From Acanthaster planci (taxonomy: Eukaryota > Echinodermata > Asteroidea > Valvatida > Acanthasteridae), in NCBI RefSeq assembly GCF_001949145.1, contig NW_019091381.1:1792801-1856800 (forward strand): a DNA stretch of 64,000 nucleotides. The letters run 5' to 3'. This document shows, piece after piece, positions 1-13,600 of the stretch. Each line of letters opens with the position of its first letter. Within the stretch, counting starts at the first letter, position 1. A program made the position numbers and the translations under genes. The notes under the pieces are model-generated. The model saw only the letters and a program-made list of their open reading frames with translations, was not told where the DNA came from and made no database searches.

Positions 1-211
1 TGGAATATTTTAACTAAACTACAATGTAATAAGGTATTCTGCTGGAAACAAGCTGAATGCAACACTATCGGAAACAGCCAGCATTTATTACAGGATTCAA
101 GTTAATACTCTGTTTGATAAAATCTCATTTTTACTTTTGATCTAGATCAAGCCCAATGACCGCTTACTGACAATTATTCTCTCCTGGGCTCTGATTCAAG
201 TTACTACTGAC

Positions 212-1279
212 CGTGTGGATCTCTCTTCTGAAGAGAATGAGTGTTGCAAAGCCCACCAGAATGATGACAGGAGCCAGACTGATATAGGCCAAGGCCTTGC
301 CGATGATGTCACCTGCAATCACATCCAAAACATAGCTAAGAAAAAAAAGGGAAGAGTTCCATATTTGGACATCACTACTTTTCCCTACAGAGGTATATCA
401 GCCAACCGAAAGCAATAACATACATGTCCTCAAGAGTCAAATTTAGCAGGGCACATATGTTAGCGTTTACTTGCAAAATACCTATTTTCCTTTCACCCGG
501 AAATGAAATTTAAGCTGCAGTTTATTGGTAGAATTGTGCTATGGAATCGCGCTGTAGTTTGTCGCTGTCATTGAGCCACAATTTGACCAATTAAAATGCA
601 GATTTCATTTCAGGGTGAAAGGAAAAAAAAAAAGAAAGAGGTAGGAGCCACTCCATAATTGGTCAAGCTGTTTTACTGCTTCAACTTACATGACTACTGA
701 GAGTGAGCACTTGTTGCAAGTCTTGCAGGGTTGTGGGTAAGCAAAATTCCGGTAAATTTGACTACATGGTAAACAACCCCCCCATGTACTATCAAACTGT
801 ATTCAAAAAGTACTAGCGAAATCTTAAGGCATAAATGTTCGTGACAACAGAAAATTTCTGAACAAATCAACGACTGAAATAGAAAAACTTCAGTCATGTC
901 AGTCATGTCTCTTGGTCACTTACGCACTTGGTAACATTGCTATTATAAGGTTTGTAAAAACTGGATGTATACCTGCACATGGTGGATGTCTGACTGAAAA
1001 AAACACGAGCAGTGGTGGCAAAAGAACTAAATCAGTTAAGAACCAACTGGGTTACTTTCAGAGGGCAAAACAGAAACCAATTGAAGATGAGGCCGACAGT
1101 AAGTTCCCAAAATAGAGGGCGTTCTACTACAGCATATGCGCCCACACCAAAGTGCATGTATGATGTAGGGTGTGTTTGCATTTTAACCATTTACCTTCCG
1201 GATATTCAACAAATGTGAGGGAGACCGGCCGCCATTGCACCTCCCCTTCGGCAGTGTGGTCCTCCCTTCCCGCTTCCAT
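212..1279 (-). CDS. DOLPP1: Dolichyldiphosphatase 1, 5' part only (2 exons)
   Basis: The family removes a phosphate from dolichyl diphosphate in the ER membrane, recycling the lipid carrier for protein N-glycosylation. Exon 1 is 1195-1279: ATG at 1279-1277, 28 codons plus one base, donor GTAAAT. Exon 2 is 212-312: acceptor TTGCAG, donor GTCAGT. The joined frame gives 62 residues. The peptide [15 protein letters not shown] at the junction, and then [15 protein letters not shown] as the first membrane segment, ending FRREIHT, match the N-terminus of animal DOLPP1 closely. The catalytic PAP2 motifs (KxxxxxxRP, PSGH, SRxxxxxHxxxD) would lie in exons to the left of position 1, outside the window. 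The intron at 313-1194 holds nothing else I recognise. The gene is divergent from QTRT1, 598 bases between start codons. Identity rests on family recognition of this short but distinctive N-terminus. Confidence 0.85.
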
Positions 1280-1877
1280 TCTCTGTCAGAGTCTGTGGTT
1301 GTTTCCTTGCTCAGTCTCGGCGCTGAAAGGGGAAATGCATTTCTATCTCGTGTGGTTGCAATATGCTAGCGCCGTGCAATGCAATTTGCAATGGTCGGAT
1401 GAATGTTTTTAATTTACAACGTGTAGACCGCGTCAAACAAAATTACATGGCACGCCTAACTTGACAAACATACAAAATCGAGATCTCACTGTTAGCAGAA
1501 TGCCATAATTTACTGAAATGATTTTGTCAGGCTGTTTGTAATTTTGAATTTTGAAACGGATACAACGATGGAAATTTAAGTATCGAGCGTAACCCCCGAA
1601 CTTTTTTATCATCAAGTATACGTTTGTTATGGGTTACAATTCATTAATCTTTTGGGGTTCATGACGTTCATTCAGATTATTCCATTTCAAATTTGGGTGT
1701 AGAATCGTCCTGTACAAATGAGATGAAATACAACTGTTCAAATTAATACACACTCTCCTGTTTAACTTACTATAAATTTAATAAAACCATATAATTTGTG
1801 AATACATCATTGAAGATCATTACTTCTGCTAGAGAAACTACCCCGCGTAAAAGTGGACACTGCCGACAACGACCAAA
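1280..1877. promoter_or_regulatory. Shared divergent promoter region, DOLPP1/QTRT1
   Basis: These 598 bases separate two start codons pointing away from each other, so they must hold both 5' leaders and probably a bidirectional promoter. Most of the stretch is AT-rich with no TATA box at an obvious distance. YY1-like ATGGC cores occur at the QTRT1 start codon (AAAATGGCTGC) and in DOLPP1 exon 1 (AATGGCGGCC, minus strand), a pattern common in TATA-less housekeeping promoters. Promoter activity is inferred from geometry. Confidence 0.5.
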
Positions 1878-4800
1878 ATGGCTGCGCCCATGGCGAAAGC
1901 GCCGAAAGCGCTGTCTCTAGAAATTCTGGCTGAATGTAGCACAACAAAGGCAAGGACATGCAAGTTGAGGCTTCCACATCAATTAGTAGATACTCCTGTC
2001 TTCATGCCGGTCGGGACACAAGGCACAATGAAAGGTCTTACGACGTCACAACTTAAAAATCTTGACTGTCAGTTAATTCTTGGCAACACGTACCATTTAG
2101 GCATGCGCCCTGTAAGTTTAAATGCCTGTTTTTTTTCCGAAACTGAAATAACCTAAGTGCATTCTTTATGCCAGAATCCTATAAATCTATAGAAAGAATG
2201 AGGCCCGACAGATTTTTTTCAAGTAGCATTAGATTTTGCGCTGGAAATACTTTATAGAATTTCTGTGGAGAGAGAAAAAATTTATTCATTGCAAACAAAG
2301 AAACATTAACAAATGATACGTACGCTTATCTTTTAAATGTTGTCGCAAGTTAAATATGTGAAACATGACATAAAATAGAATCCAAATTCCCAAATCTTCA
2401 GGTAACTATTACAGTAATCACACTGATATGGAAATGTCCACAATCACAGATCCATGCTAACACCATGAACACAGTATCATTATTTTGAGTAATACAATGG
2501 CATTTAACCCCTTCTCCCCACAGGGACCAGAACTGTTAGAAAAAGCTGGTGGACTTCACAACTTTATGAATTGGAACAGAGGGCTTCTTACAGTGAGTAG
2601 ATTGTAAATGTCAGCATTGGAACGTTGTGCATTTATAAGATTAACAAGCTTCTTTGCAAGTTTGCAGCTGTTTGCTGATATTACTTATTCGTGTTTGCCC
2701 ATTGTTAAAGGTAGAATTTTTGTCACATTTCATATTATGACAAGAATGACAATACTTTGTTCAATAACTGGCCTTGACCAGTTTGAGCTGTAGTTTACAC
2801 TCTAACCTTTGTGATTTCAGCCTATTTGGAATCTATTTAATTTCATCTGTCTATGGCATAGGATAGTGGTGGATTCCAGATGGTCTCGCTACTTGAATTG
2901 GCTGAAATTACGGAAGAAGGGGTAAAGTTCAGGTCTCCCTACACCAAGGAGGAGATGCTTTTGACACCAGAGAAGTCTGTGGAGATCCAGGCAAGCATCG
3001 GTGCTGATATCATCATGCAGTTGGATGATGTGGTGCACAGTTTGACGACAGGACCGCGAGTGGAGGAAGCCATGCGCAGGTAATGAGAGGGCTGCCTCTG
3101 TTCAGCACAGATTTGAACCCTGCCCAAATGATGTCTCCTTAATAGGTATTGAGCATGTGCCATTCAAATGACCGATTTTGAACACTAAGTCAGGAATAAA
3201 CGCAGCCAATTGGCCCCCGAGTTCCAAACTTTTGCTGAACAGCATCCATACTATCAGGGACTTGTGATGCTTGGTGGCGGCAGACAACTGGTCCTTTTTG
3301 CCGGTTCTGGGCATGCGCAGTTTGTTTGCTGGTCCAAGCATCTTAAATCTCCCATTCAGTGTTGGGAAGTTGGATTTCTTTTTCAGTTGGATTTCTCCAG
3401 TTGAAAATTTGAAAATAAACACTTGAGATGCTTGAGATGTTCCAAAGGAATTATTGAAACCTGTTTGCATGTTAGGCTGTTTGTCAGTTTGTTCAAAATT
3501 TGAGGTTGTTAATGAAGTGGAGACATTTCCTTTCATTTATGATAGGTCAATACGCTGGTTAGACAGGTGCATAGCTGCCCAAAAGCGACCACATGAGCAG
3601 AATCTGTTTGCAATAGTCCAAGGGGGCTTGGACTCCAGACTACGGACCATTTGTGCAGAAGGTAAGGGAAATCAAATCTTTACACAAATACTTGTATTTT
3701 GTCAATATTTAACATTTAATATCTCACCTGAAGAGGTGTTGGATTTTGTCTTGAATGTTTGCTGAAGCTTGTTTGTGGTTTTCAATTCAACATGAAGCTT
3801 TGTATCTTTCTCTTTTTCGAGTGGACATTCATTTATTTTATCCTGTGAAGAAATGGTGAAGCGAGACACTCCCGGTTACGCCATCGGAGGATTGAGTGGT
3901 GGCGAGGAGAAGGATTATTTCTGGAAGATGGTGACGCTATCAACGGACATACTGCCTAGGGACAAACCGCGATATTGCATGGGAGTCGGGTAATAACTCT
4001 AGCTTGCCCTTTCCCAAAGCTGCAGAATTTTTTTTTATTTAAATATTCCAGAAGATAAACCAACCCCATGAAAGAAAATTGCCTCATTCTATGATGTATT
4101 GAAAGAGACTGATAACATGGTTTTATTATTAGCAGGGTGAATGTGAACCAGAAACCAAATACCAGGCTCCAGTTACCCTATGTAATCCTTGTTATCCTTT
4201 TTTGATATTACAAGATAACTCCAGTTGTTGTGTAAATATGTTATTTTCAAGAAGTATTTTATGACTATATTTAGTGGGGTTGAAGTGGCTTTTTCGCGAT
4301 AAAATTGGTACTATCTTGTTTCGTTTTATAGAGTCTAGGGGCACTCTGCGAAATGCATTTCAGTAATTCACAATTTGGAAATTCTTCCTTTTTTCAGATA
4401 TGCAGTTGACCTAGTTGTGTGCTGTGCATTAGGTGTTGATATGTATGACTGTGTGTTCCCAACCAGAACTGCCGTAAGTATTCCAGAGTAAATACGTAGA
4501 CCACAACATCTGCTCCCTTTAATTAAGCAAAAGAAACGTTGACCCTCTCTGTGTGAAATTCTTGTGGGATACCATTAGAGTGTTCCACAAGGCCTTTGTA
4601 GGTTACATCTCATTGTTCATGTACCCCACAAACTATCATAAACACGCCCTTCACAAACCACTCTCTGCTTTGGCAAGGGACTGAAATAAGTCCTTTTGAA
4701 GCAGCAGAACTACTGATCCCCTGGATTGATTCCTTAATCCCTTTGAATACCAGTTGCATGTTGCGTCTAATCTGCTCCTTAGCTGTAAACAATCATCAGG

Positions 4801-5731
4801 TCAGTGTCTGTCCTCATAAACCTTTTACTCTGAGTTGCTCTTTTATTGATTGGTCTGTCTAGACTTTGTAATTAAAGACTTTTACATTCAACAACGTACA
4901 TCTTTGGGGTAAAATATTGAAAAGTTTTGTCAGCCCTTTGTTCCTGTTCTTTGCAGTTGTTTCAAGTTATCAATGTGTAATAAAAACTGGTTGTCAGGTC
5001 ATTTGCAGTGTCTTTCATATCAAAAGAACAACAGACTTAGTTTCCTTTTAATTTTTCTGTGTCAGCGATTTGGCTCGGCCCTCATCAAGACCGGCCAACT
5101 CCACTTGAGTCAGAAGCGATACGCCACAGACTTTCGTCCAATAGACGAGAACTGTGAGTGTTCCACCTGTCGGCAGCACACCAGGGCCTACCTCAGCACC
5201 ATAGCTGGACGAGAGAGTGTGGCCTGCCAGCTGATCAGTGTGCACAACGTCAAATTCCAAGTACGTGTCGAAGAGTTCTGTCATACTGATATGATTTGAT
5301 TTGTTCTGATTTCGTCCCAGTCCCAGTCCTGTTTCAATTTGTTTTATTAAATTTTCTCCTTTCCTTGACAAAATTCTCACAGCGAAAAAATGAATGAAAA
5401 TCTTGCGAAATAATTTTTTTCTGGCTAAAGCCAGTATCTCAGCAAAGCAATTGTTTGTATAATTAAATCATGTGACTTTCAGAACTGAGCTGGTAAATCA
5501 CAAACACTACAGTATAAGTTCGCTGGGTTCGAGTCCAATCAAAGCACAGTCAGTATGTCTTATTCATAACCTTTCCAGATGGACCTGATGAGGGATATAC
5601 GACAGGCAATCCTGGAGGACCGTTACCCGGCTTTCATCAAGGACTACATGAGGACTGTCTACCCTAGTGAGGATTATCCATCGTGGCTACGAGACTCCTT
5701 AGCATCCGTCAATGTTGACCTTAATAGCTGA
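1878..5731 (+). CDS. QTRT1: Queuine tRNA-ribosyltransferase catalytic subunit 1 (8 exons)
   Basis: This enzyme exchanges guanine-34 for queuine in the anticodon of tRNAs reading NAY codons, working as a heterodimer with QTRT2. Coding exons: 1878-2111, 2524-2592, 2862-3079, 3546-3661, 3851-3989, 4398-4473, 5066-5260, 5579-5731. They sum to 1200 nt, giving 399 residues and TGA; the human protein is similar in length. The fold's hallmarks are all present: [24 protein letters not shown] with the general acid/base D102, [19 protein letters not shown], and [15 protein letters not shown] with the nucleophile D276. The zinc ligands CECSTC are at residues 314-319. Every splice phase is consistent and no exon is missing. 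No AATAAA follows the stop until 7276, so the 3' end is unclear. The first ATG (Kozak AAAATGG) is used. Confidence 0.97.
5526..5536 (+). other. Isolated tRNA-type B-box sequence in QTRT1 intron 7
   Basis: GGTTCGAGTCC is an exact match to the RNA polymerase III B-box consensus. About 50 bases upstream is GAGCTGGTAAATC, which only loosely resembles an A box. The segment does not fold as a cloverleaf, so this is at best a tRNA-derived SINE remnant, or chance. Confidence 0.2.
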
Positions 5732-7689
5732 CGACAGTGGACAACGAATTAGTATTTTATTTTGAAAGCAAAATTTTAAATCAAAAGGGGTTCTTTTTTA
5801 AATTGGCATCAATGTTGACAAACTTCACCTGGAGCCAGTCATTCTTCTTCCATTCAGTTCTTAAAGCGGTTTGATGCCAATTTTACTCCATCCCTTCGTC
5901 ATTTAAAAATATGCTTCTGAAACTTACCTTCTACTTGAGTTCTGAACAGGTTGAAAAATCCTCCAATTTTGCTTCCCTCACTGTTACTTTTAGGTTCACC
6001 TACCCCGTGCATATGATTAGAACTCAAAATGCTTGAGAGCAGCGTGCACGATATTTTGTCAAGAGGCATTGGAGACGTTTTGGGTAAATCTAAAGCCCTT
6101 TTCATTATGTCAAGTTAGGCTATATTGAGGATTAATGTTAAACTTCTCAGGTGATTCTGATGTGTTTTTAGCTGGTGTAAATTTATTCAAACCGCACTGC
6201 AAGGTCAAGATGCTGAATTGTTGTTTTTGGCAGAAGAAAGTTCACACATGCACACTCACAAGACCCTTTAGGCTACTGTTTTATCTTTGGAGAATGTATC
6301 ATCTTGTTTCTTCTTGGGACTTTTTACTTTTCCCTGCGACAAGTTACTTGATTATTTTTATTCATATAAAAATCTGCACGGTTTGTAATCAAAGTAAACA
6401 AATGTATTCATTTGTATTTTTGTAAATCTGAAAACAGAAAGCCTTTTTAGATTTCCAGAAATAGCTTAGAATCGAGCATTCATTCCTGGTATTCTGAAGT
6501 AAATGCCACAACACTTTGTAATTGATTACACGCCAACTTTGTTTTCCAGTTTCCCTCAGCAACTTTGCGCTCAGGCTAGGTGTAAAAAATAAGAGCATGT
6601 AGATAGAGGCTTATAACCAAAGTTTGTAATTTCGCTTGCCCGTTTTGTTCGTAAGTGGAGAAATATGGAGTTGGAATCTGTGCTCAACGTATAATTGATA
6701 GAATTACCATACCACGCAGGGTATAGCTTTTTGTGACCTCCCAGTGAGGGCTTTACATTAACAAAAGGCCTTTCTTATCCTATTTTTCAATGGGGATAAC
6801 AAATAATAGTCAGCAGTGTTCGGGGTAAGGATAGCTACCCATTCACGCAACGAGAAGGGGTCACGTTTGTGACATGGCAACAACATGCCCGCTGTGTTTC
6901 CCACGTGAAGTGTCCGCTCTGTGGATCGTGGTTTTAACGATTACAATAACATTTCATTGATTAGTTTGAGTTCGCGTCCAAGCTGCAATGGACACACCAA
7001 TGACAAGATTAGCCAAAGATGTGTGGTTGGTTCCCAAGCAATTGACTCAAACCGCCAAACGAACCGTCTTTGGCCCGCTGTTCTGGGCAGTGATCTAATT
7101 CTGTTTCGATGTCCGGGAGTTGCGATAAACGCGAGGGGAATTTTTAGCAGTCGTTTAAGGAGGACACAACCCGAAGCTTCTCGCATACCTTTGTCGACAA
7201 CTACATGAACTGTACCTTCAGGAAACTGATGCAATCAAGCTTCAACGTGGATCAACCGGGGTAACAGCCAAGACGAATAAAATATGCCCACGGCGGTACA
7301 AGAATGCACCAACATTTGAGGGGATTCAGTTTACACCAACATTCTTAATGAAATGGACCAAAAGAGGGTTGATCATCTTCGCTTCGTTGCGTTGTGCGAA
7401 TAGGTTCTCTCTCTTAAAGCGGATCTACAGTGAAAATCTCGAGGCCCTTTCAAAGCCGCATTAGGTTTAAAAGACTGAAGAATCTTTTCGATCACCCGTG
7501 CCGCCATGTTTTGTGTTGAGTCGACTTTCAAGCTAATTGTCTTGATACAATCAGATTAGAAGATATGATCCTTACCAATTAATACCATTTCAGAAACGTT
7601 TGAGAAATGAAATTTGAACGTGTGTGGATCAATAACCTAGGAACCGACTAGACTGTTTGGAATTACAGTGGATGTAAAACAAAGTTACC
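5732..7689. other. Intergenic: QTRT1 3' flank and IQ-gene upstream region
   Basis: I see no supportable coding exon here. A possible QTRT1 3' UTR starts at 5732. An AATAAA at 7276-7281 is the first canonical signal but is distant. A YY1-like element (GTGCCGCCATGTTTTG, about 7498-7513) lies about 180 bases upstream of the IQ-gene start codon and may mark its TATA-less promoter. Short open frames on both strands at 6921-7234 overlap one another and look like chance. Confidence 0.5.
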
Positions 7690-10600
7690 ATGGGATCCAG
7701 TCCGTCCAAAAACAAGAACAACAAAAAAGTCGCCAATGTGATGACGTGAGTATTACTTCAGTCAATTTTGAGGATTTCTGGAAAGACTCACGCAGTGCCC
7801 AAGGGCCTGCAGTTTAAAATACACAATTTATCTTTCTTGCTTCAGAATATAGGCCTATTTGACATTCTCAAGAAAAAAATCGCACGAGTATAGACACCCA
7901 GCATATCTTTGGGTAATTAGTTACAAATTATCTCCTAATGAAACACCAATCCGTCAAGCATGAGAAAAATGTTTAGTAATTAAAGTTTAATTGGATATTA
8001 CGTAACGACGACACACATCAGGCGAGCAAAACGTTTACTGGTTTAGAGGTGTTTAATCAGTGTGTGATTATCGTTGCCTCGTATAAAATTCGCGGGGCCT
8101 TTTTTTATCAATAATGTCTGATATGTAATGAAAGTGTTGAGAAGCTTTAGACATTTGAAATTCTTGGAGATATGGTAAAGTTCTTTACGTAATTCTGAAG
8201 CAGATCATGACTTGCATATCTTCAAAGATGATTTATGTGTAATTTATACTTTCAAAAAAGGTAGAGGCTCTTGCGTTAAGATCCTACGTGAATATTACTC
8301 CGAGAATGCTAAGATGGAAACCCAGAACTATTTGCATAGTTCAGCTCAGCTGTAGTCAGCAAACAGTTTGCAGATGTTTTTGCATTTTATAATTGCTTTC
8401 ATGAAAACAGTTTATTTTCCCTGCTGTTTACTTTGTCTATATTTCCTGACTTACAGATGAGTTTAAAACGCAATGAAATATTGTGTAAAATTGTCTAACT
8501 TACAATACCCATTGGCAAGAACTTGCTTCAAGGCTGCTTTACCTTGCATGTCTTATATACAGTGCAACATTCGCATTCGATGATGCGGTCAACAGAGCAG
8601 CAGAACGGCGAAGACGCGAGGAGGGGGAATTCGAAAAGACGGGCGACAGACTTGCAAGTGGAAAAGGTAACTGGGTGTTTCAGTTGAATAAAAGTGTGTG
8701 GGGAGGCAATGGCAATTTCCGCAATTGCTATCAAGAGACTTTGCCGCAAAACAGTCCTCTACTTGCACCACCAGTCAACCGACAAATGAACCAAAATAAA
8801 TGATTGGTCTCGTTTTTATGTTCGCTCATAATCCAACTCTCCGACATAAAAGGCCAGATTTCACATACTCCAACCAGGACTTATTGCAAGTCACCAGAGA
8901 CGAAGTGTCACTGAATGGGAAAGTAACATCATCTTTTCACACAACACAATTTGAGTTTTAAGAAGAAATAATCGATTCTCATCGCATGGTAAGCTTGACG
9001 TATAAGTGTCGCAAGGACTTTCTGCGGCGTAAGCACATTATCAGCAGCAAATTGACAAACCATTAGGCCTAACAACTGAGGGTAAATTTCGAAAGAATTA
9101 GTGATTGATTTTTCACACCAATTTCTCTCTTTTTCATTTTCTTTCACATTTTTCCACACCTCCCCCCTCTATTTTACTTTTCACCCCCCCGGACTTTAAA
9201 ATAAAGATTTCACGGCAACAGGTCTGTATTCTTAGTCACTGCTCAGTAAATTAAGTTATCGGCATAACAGTTAGGTGCTGAACATTATATATTAGTAATT
9301 TTATCCCTGAACACGTAGATTGGGTTCCATACTTCGAGGATCTAGATTCAATTCTCAGTAACTGGTACAGACTAGGGCCGGCGCTGTAGTTGCATGCATC
9401 TTTACTTACCGTGGTCACTAACATAAATGAAAGCCGACAGGTATCGATTTCTATGTATTGAGAGTGATTGTTGTGTACACTATTACCGCTTGATGGGTCA
9501 CCGAGCAAATAAAACTCGATCTCACTCCACATGAAAAAAAGGGGGGGAAAAGACAAACATGTAGGCATGTACGGGAATAGAGCTGAAGCCAAAGGCGTTT
9601 CATTTATCGTTCCAGAGCGGAAAATTCTGAGAGCTGCGTTGTCAACAATCAGTCGAGATCAGATCACATTCGAGTGAAAAGGTCTGTCATCCTAAAAATG
9701 TGCCCATAATTAAACTGCCTGCGTGCGCGTGGGCACAAGACTCAATGTAATAGCATTTATCTTGGCAGATTTAAAAATTCAAGCATGTTGTAACAGAGTG
9801 ATTGTATGATGCTCCGTCATGGAGAGAAGACTATTGCTCTAGTGTGATGGGCCTGGGGTAGACGCTTCGTACTTTTATTGTCACATAATTTAAAAACAAA
9901 ACTTGCTCTCAATATGGTGCACTGTGCGATCATATCTGTGAATATTAATCAGATTGGATATGAAGAACTTAAAAAAAATTGATTTTGTTAACAAACATTA
10001 TTATCCCCCTAAAATTATATTTTATGGTCATGATTTGGTTACAATTGATGCCTTTTACAGAGGAACCCTTGCAGACCAATGGGGTCGTCAAAACGGCAGA
10101 GCAGGAGATGGAAGAGGGCGCTATTAGCAGTGAGGAGGATGAACTGATGCTGAGCCATGCCTCCGTCAAGATTCAAAGGTAAAACACTGGAGATGACGAT
10201 TATATAGCGAGAGAAGAGCCAATGCCATCACGGGTTTACGTTATAGCCAACTCTTCACGAAATAGCTCTCCCACCACGAGAATAACTAAACATAGAATTT
10301 TAACTTTCCTGATAATTCATAAAAATATCAACGACTGAAGAGTAAGTACCGCAAGATTATGAAAATCTCATGAAAAGGAAATACCTGATCCTAAACGAGA
10401 GTGTCTCAAAACTTTGTTGACAATGATGATAAACTTTCAGCGTTGCACTTTTTTGCACACAAGTCACAGTGATGAAGATCGAACAATCGCACCTGTGTTT
10501 TGAATGCCACCAGAACAGGTTCGTGGAAATGTGCTTACAAGAAGCAACAAGAAATATTTTGCTTGAATTGAATAATGTATCACTGTTCATACTGTTGCCA

Positions 10601-13600
10601 GATATACTGGCGCCTACAGCTCCTCAGGCAAAACCGACAGATGATTCTGTCGATATATCAGGAAACGGACTTCAATCATCACACGTTTCAACATAAGCTA
10701 GGGCATATCCCTCTTATAATCGAAATCAACTCGACATTGTCGTTAGTTTGACGACTACAGAAGGCACGATAACTCACTGTCAGAAATGATTCAAACCAGG
10801 AAATTAATAACCTCGGTAAGCAGAATGGCAAATTCGGTAGGCTACGAGGAACATAAAAGCCAACAGTCTCTAATTCAACGAGCTGCGGGAAAGTGACGCA
10901 CTATCACACAGTGCCAAGAGTAGATGCAGTAGTCTTCAAACAAGTCGGTGTTAAACCTAAGGCCAAGGTTTCTCGAACATGGATGAGAGTTAAGTACAGC
11001 GAATATAATACATATACATCTGCACTACCCCATTTGCATACATGTGCATTTAAAGCTCTGTAAAACCATACCGTTGCAAGCCAATCCCGTAAATCTAGAG
11101 TGAATTGATATTCTTTAAGGCGAAGTGTTTCTGCGGTAATTCTTGATACATGTACATGTAATGAGTTTTCAGAGGAGTAACTTGGAGGTGTTTCTTTACA
11201 GTGTGTTCCGTGGATACAAGGAGAGGAAACTCAGGAAGCAGGAGACGGAGATGGCTATCAAGATACAGAGGTGAGTAAAACCACAAGTCAGTGAAAATTA
11301 TGGAATGATAGATCCATGCATAATCATGCAGTCATTCTCTGGGGGTCATTCTTACCTGCGGAAGAGCAAAAGAAGACCAAGCGTAAATGGCTTTATCGGT
11401 TGGTGACCGATTGCAAGCTGCGTTTTGCCTCGTCAGTGTTATATGAAAAATGATTGAATTCATTTTGTTTTTACTAAAGTCGCCGAAATTTCTAATCAGC
11501 CACACTGAACACGCAGTGGAAAGAAACATATTTACACGGATATTGTCTGAAAACGTTGATATACCGAGCTTTTTCGTGTACATGTATACGTACATTTTGA
11601 AATGTGCAGGATTTATCGCCGTCATTCGTCCATCAAAAAGGCTCTGTCAGAGGAAGAGACAGACGCAACACCCGTGGAGCCCGAAGCAGCGCCCGTCGTA
11701 CAAGAACCATTACCAGCTTGTCCCGAAGAGCAACCAAAAAGTAAGCCCCAAACGGAAAAAGACAGAAAAAGAACTTTTATTTGGATCTCACTCGAATAAA
11801 ATTCGAAGGAAAATGTTTTTAATCGTCTAACCAGGTAAACCTTGAAAAAGCAACCACTCCCTGAATTTCCCGAGGTAAAATTCAATTGAATGAAACATAA
11901 TGGTTCCTTTTAATTCACAACATTGAAAAAGGGCTTGCTTGCCTAACTGTCACTATTGGAAAAAATTAAAACCAGTTATCCCTTACAAATGCTATGGAAA
12001 TTAGTTTGCCGTGAATTTTAATTGGTATCAGCTGCAGGGTGAGTTTCCAGATGGAATGATTACATGAAAAAAATGAACGACAATTTTCTTTCGTTTGACA
12101 GCGTCCGAGGAGAAAGTAGACCCGATACTCAGCCGAGACCAGTTGAGTTCACAGTCAAAGGCTGTGACCAAAAAACACTTGGTTGGAGTTGGTAAGAAAA
12201 CACCTAACCTTTGTTAGAGTAGGGCCCTGACCTTTTTATTCTACTTAATACAAAAATAACGGTTTATAGTTTATTATGTATGCGCATATGTTAGTTGGTT
12301 TCTCCCAAAATGATTTTGCAGGGGTTGGATCAACAGCATGCCACACCCTGCATTTCAATGTTTTTTTTTTTTTTCATTTTTACAAACTCCGTCCCTCAAC
12401 TGCCACAGGAGAAAAGACGAAAGAGGAATTTTTGGCGTTCCAGGATGAGATCACGGAGTTGAAATGGTATGCAGAGCAGCAGCTGGAGAGGGCGCTATGT
12501 GGCCATGAGTTCGTCGGACCACGGATAGTCGTAAGTGAATCAACAGACTTTACAAAAAAACCTTATCCATTTGAGAGGACCGTGTTAATCAGTCTGTTTG
12601 TGTGTGTGTGTGTGAAACTGTTAACATTTGAAATTTTTGGTACTTGATGTTGGAGTAAATGGGAAGCATTTTGAAGCTTTTTAAAAAGTTTTATAGGGAA
12701 TGTTTGTTTGGAATGTGTTAAGTTTGTTCTACAAATCCTTCCACAGAACAAAGGCCATCACTCAACAGTTACTTTTACATTCCATTTCAGCTGGTTTCGT
12801 CCAAGATACCAAAAGGACAACTTCTTGCTAAGATTGTCAGAAAAGATGTGCTGATATTTGTCTACGTAAGTTAAAATAGAAGGGGCTAGTAGCTTGAAGT
12901 TCTGAATGCACCGTATCCTCATTTACCGTAAGCTTAATCGAACCATAAAAAGTGTACGCACATCAGTGAGAATTTTTATCGAAAAGACTATAAACGATGA
13001 AATGAAATGTTTCATTATTTTGTTGTAAACTAAAACGAAAAATACTTTTTTCTTTCTTTGCAGGATTTCAACAATGATTCCTTCGACGTGTTACTAGGCA
13101 AGTTCCCCCCCCCTTAAAACATTATACTCTTTGTGGAAGTGATACGTCACTTTTCTGTATCTGGCTGTTCAGGTTATTTCAAATGTAGTATAAGAATAGG
13201 CGTTGCCACTACTTCCATCGGTCTTATGTGTATCTTAAAGTATCATGTATCTCATTGCAGAAAACATCCGGGTGAATCTCGAGGCTTTCAAGCAAGGCTG
13301 CAAGGCGCGATCCATCTGCCTTTACTGTCAGGTACACAGAAATTTTCGTCCAATGAAAAAAAAATACATCAGAGAAATATGGAAGGGCTGCGCACTACCG
13401 TGATCAGAATATTGACAAGAATATGATATCATATCAGTGCTCTGAAACATGTAATTGTCGAGCTTTCGGTAACTGAGTACCTTCTTCAGGGCAAGTGAAT
13501 ACAAAAGATGCATTGTTGCGTTTCAATTTTACAAACGGAAACTAACGAACTACATTCTGAACCTACTATAACTAATTAATTTAAAGCATCAATAATGACC

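Noticed and set aside
694-906. Minus-strand frame between DOLPP1 exons 1 and 2
   Set aside because: DOLPP1 exon 1 at 1195-1279 and exon 2 at 212-312 join in phase without it; the peptide resembles nothing in the family.
5526-5536. tRNA gene
   Set aside because: Only the B box matches; there is no acceptor stem or cloverleaf around it.
6921-7234. Overlapping 95-97 codon frames on both strands
   Set aside because: No motif, no splice support and mutual overlap; probably chance in the upstream region of the IQ gene.
12597-12616. TG microsatellite as a functional element
   Set aside because: A short dinucleotide run just after an IQ-gene exon; too short to be of note.
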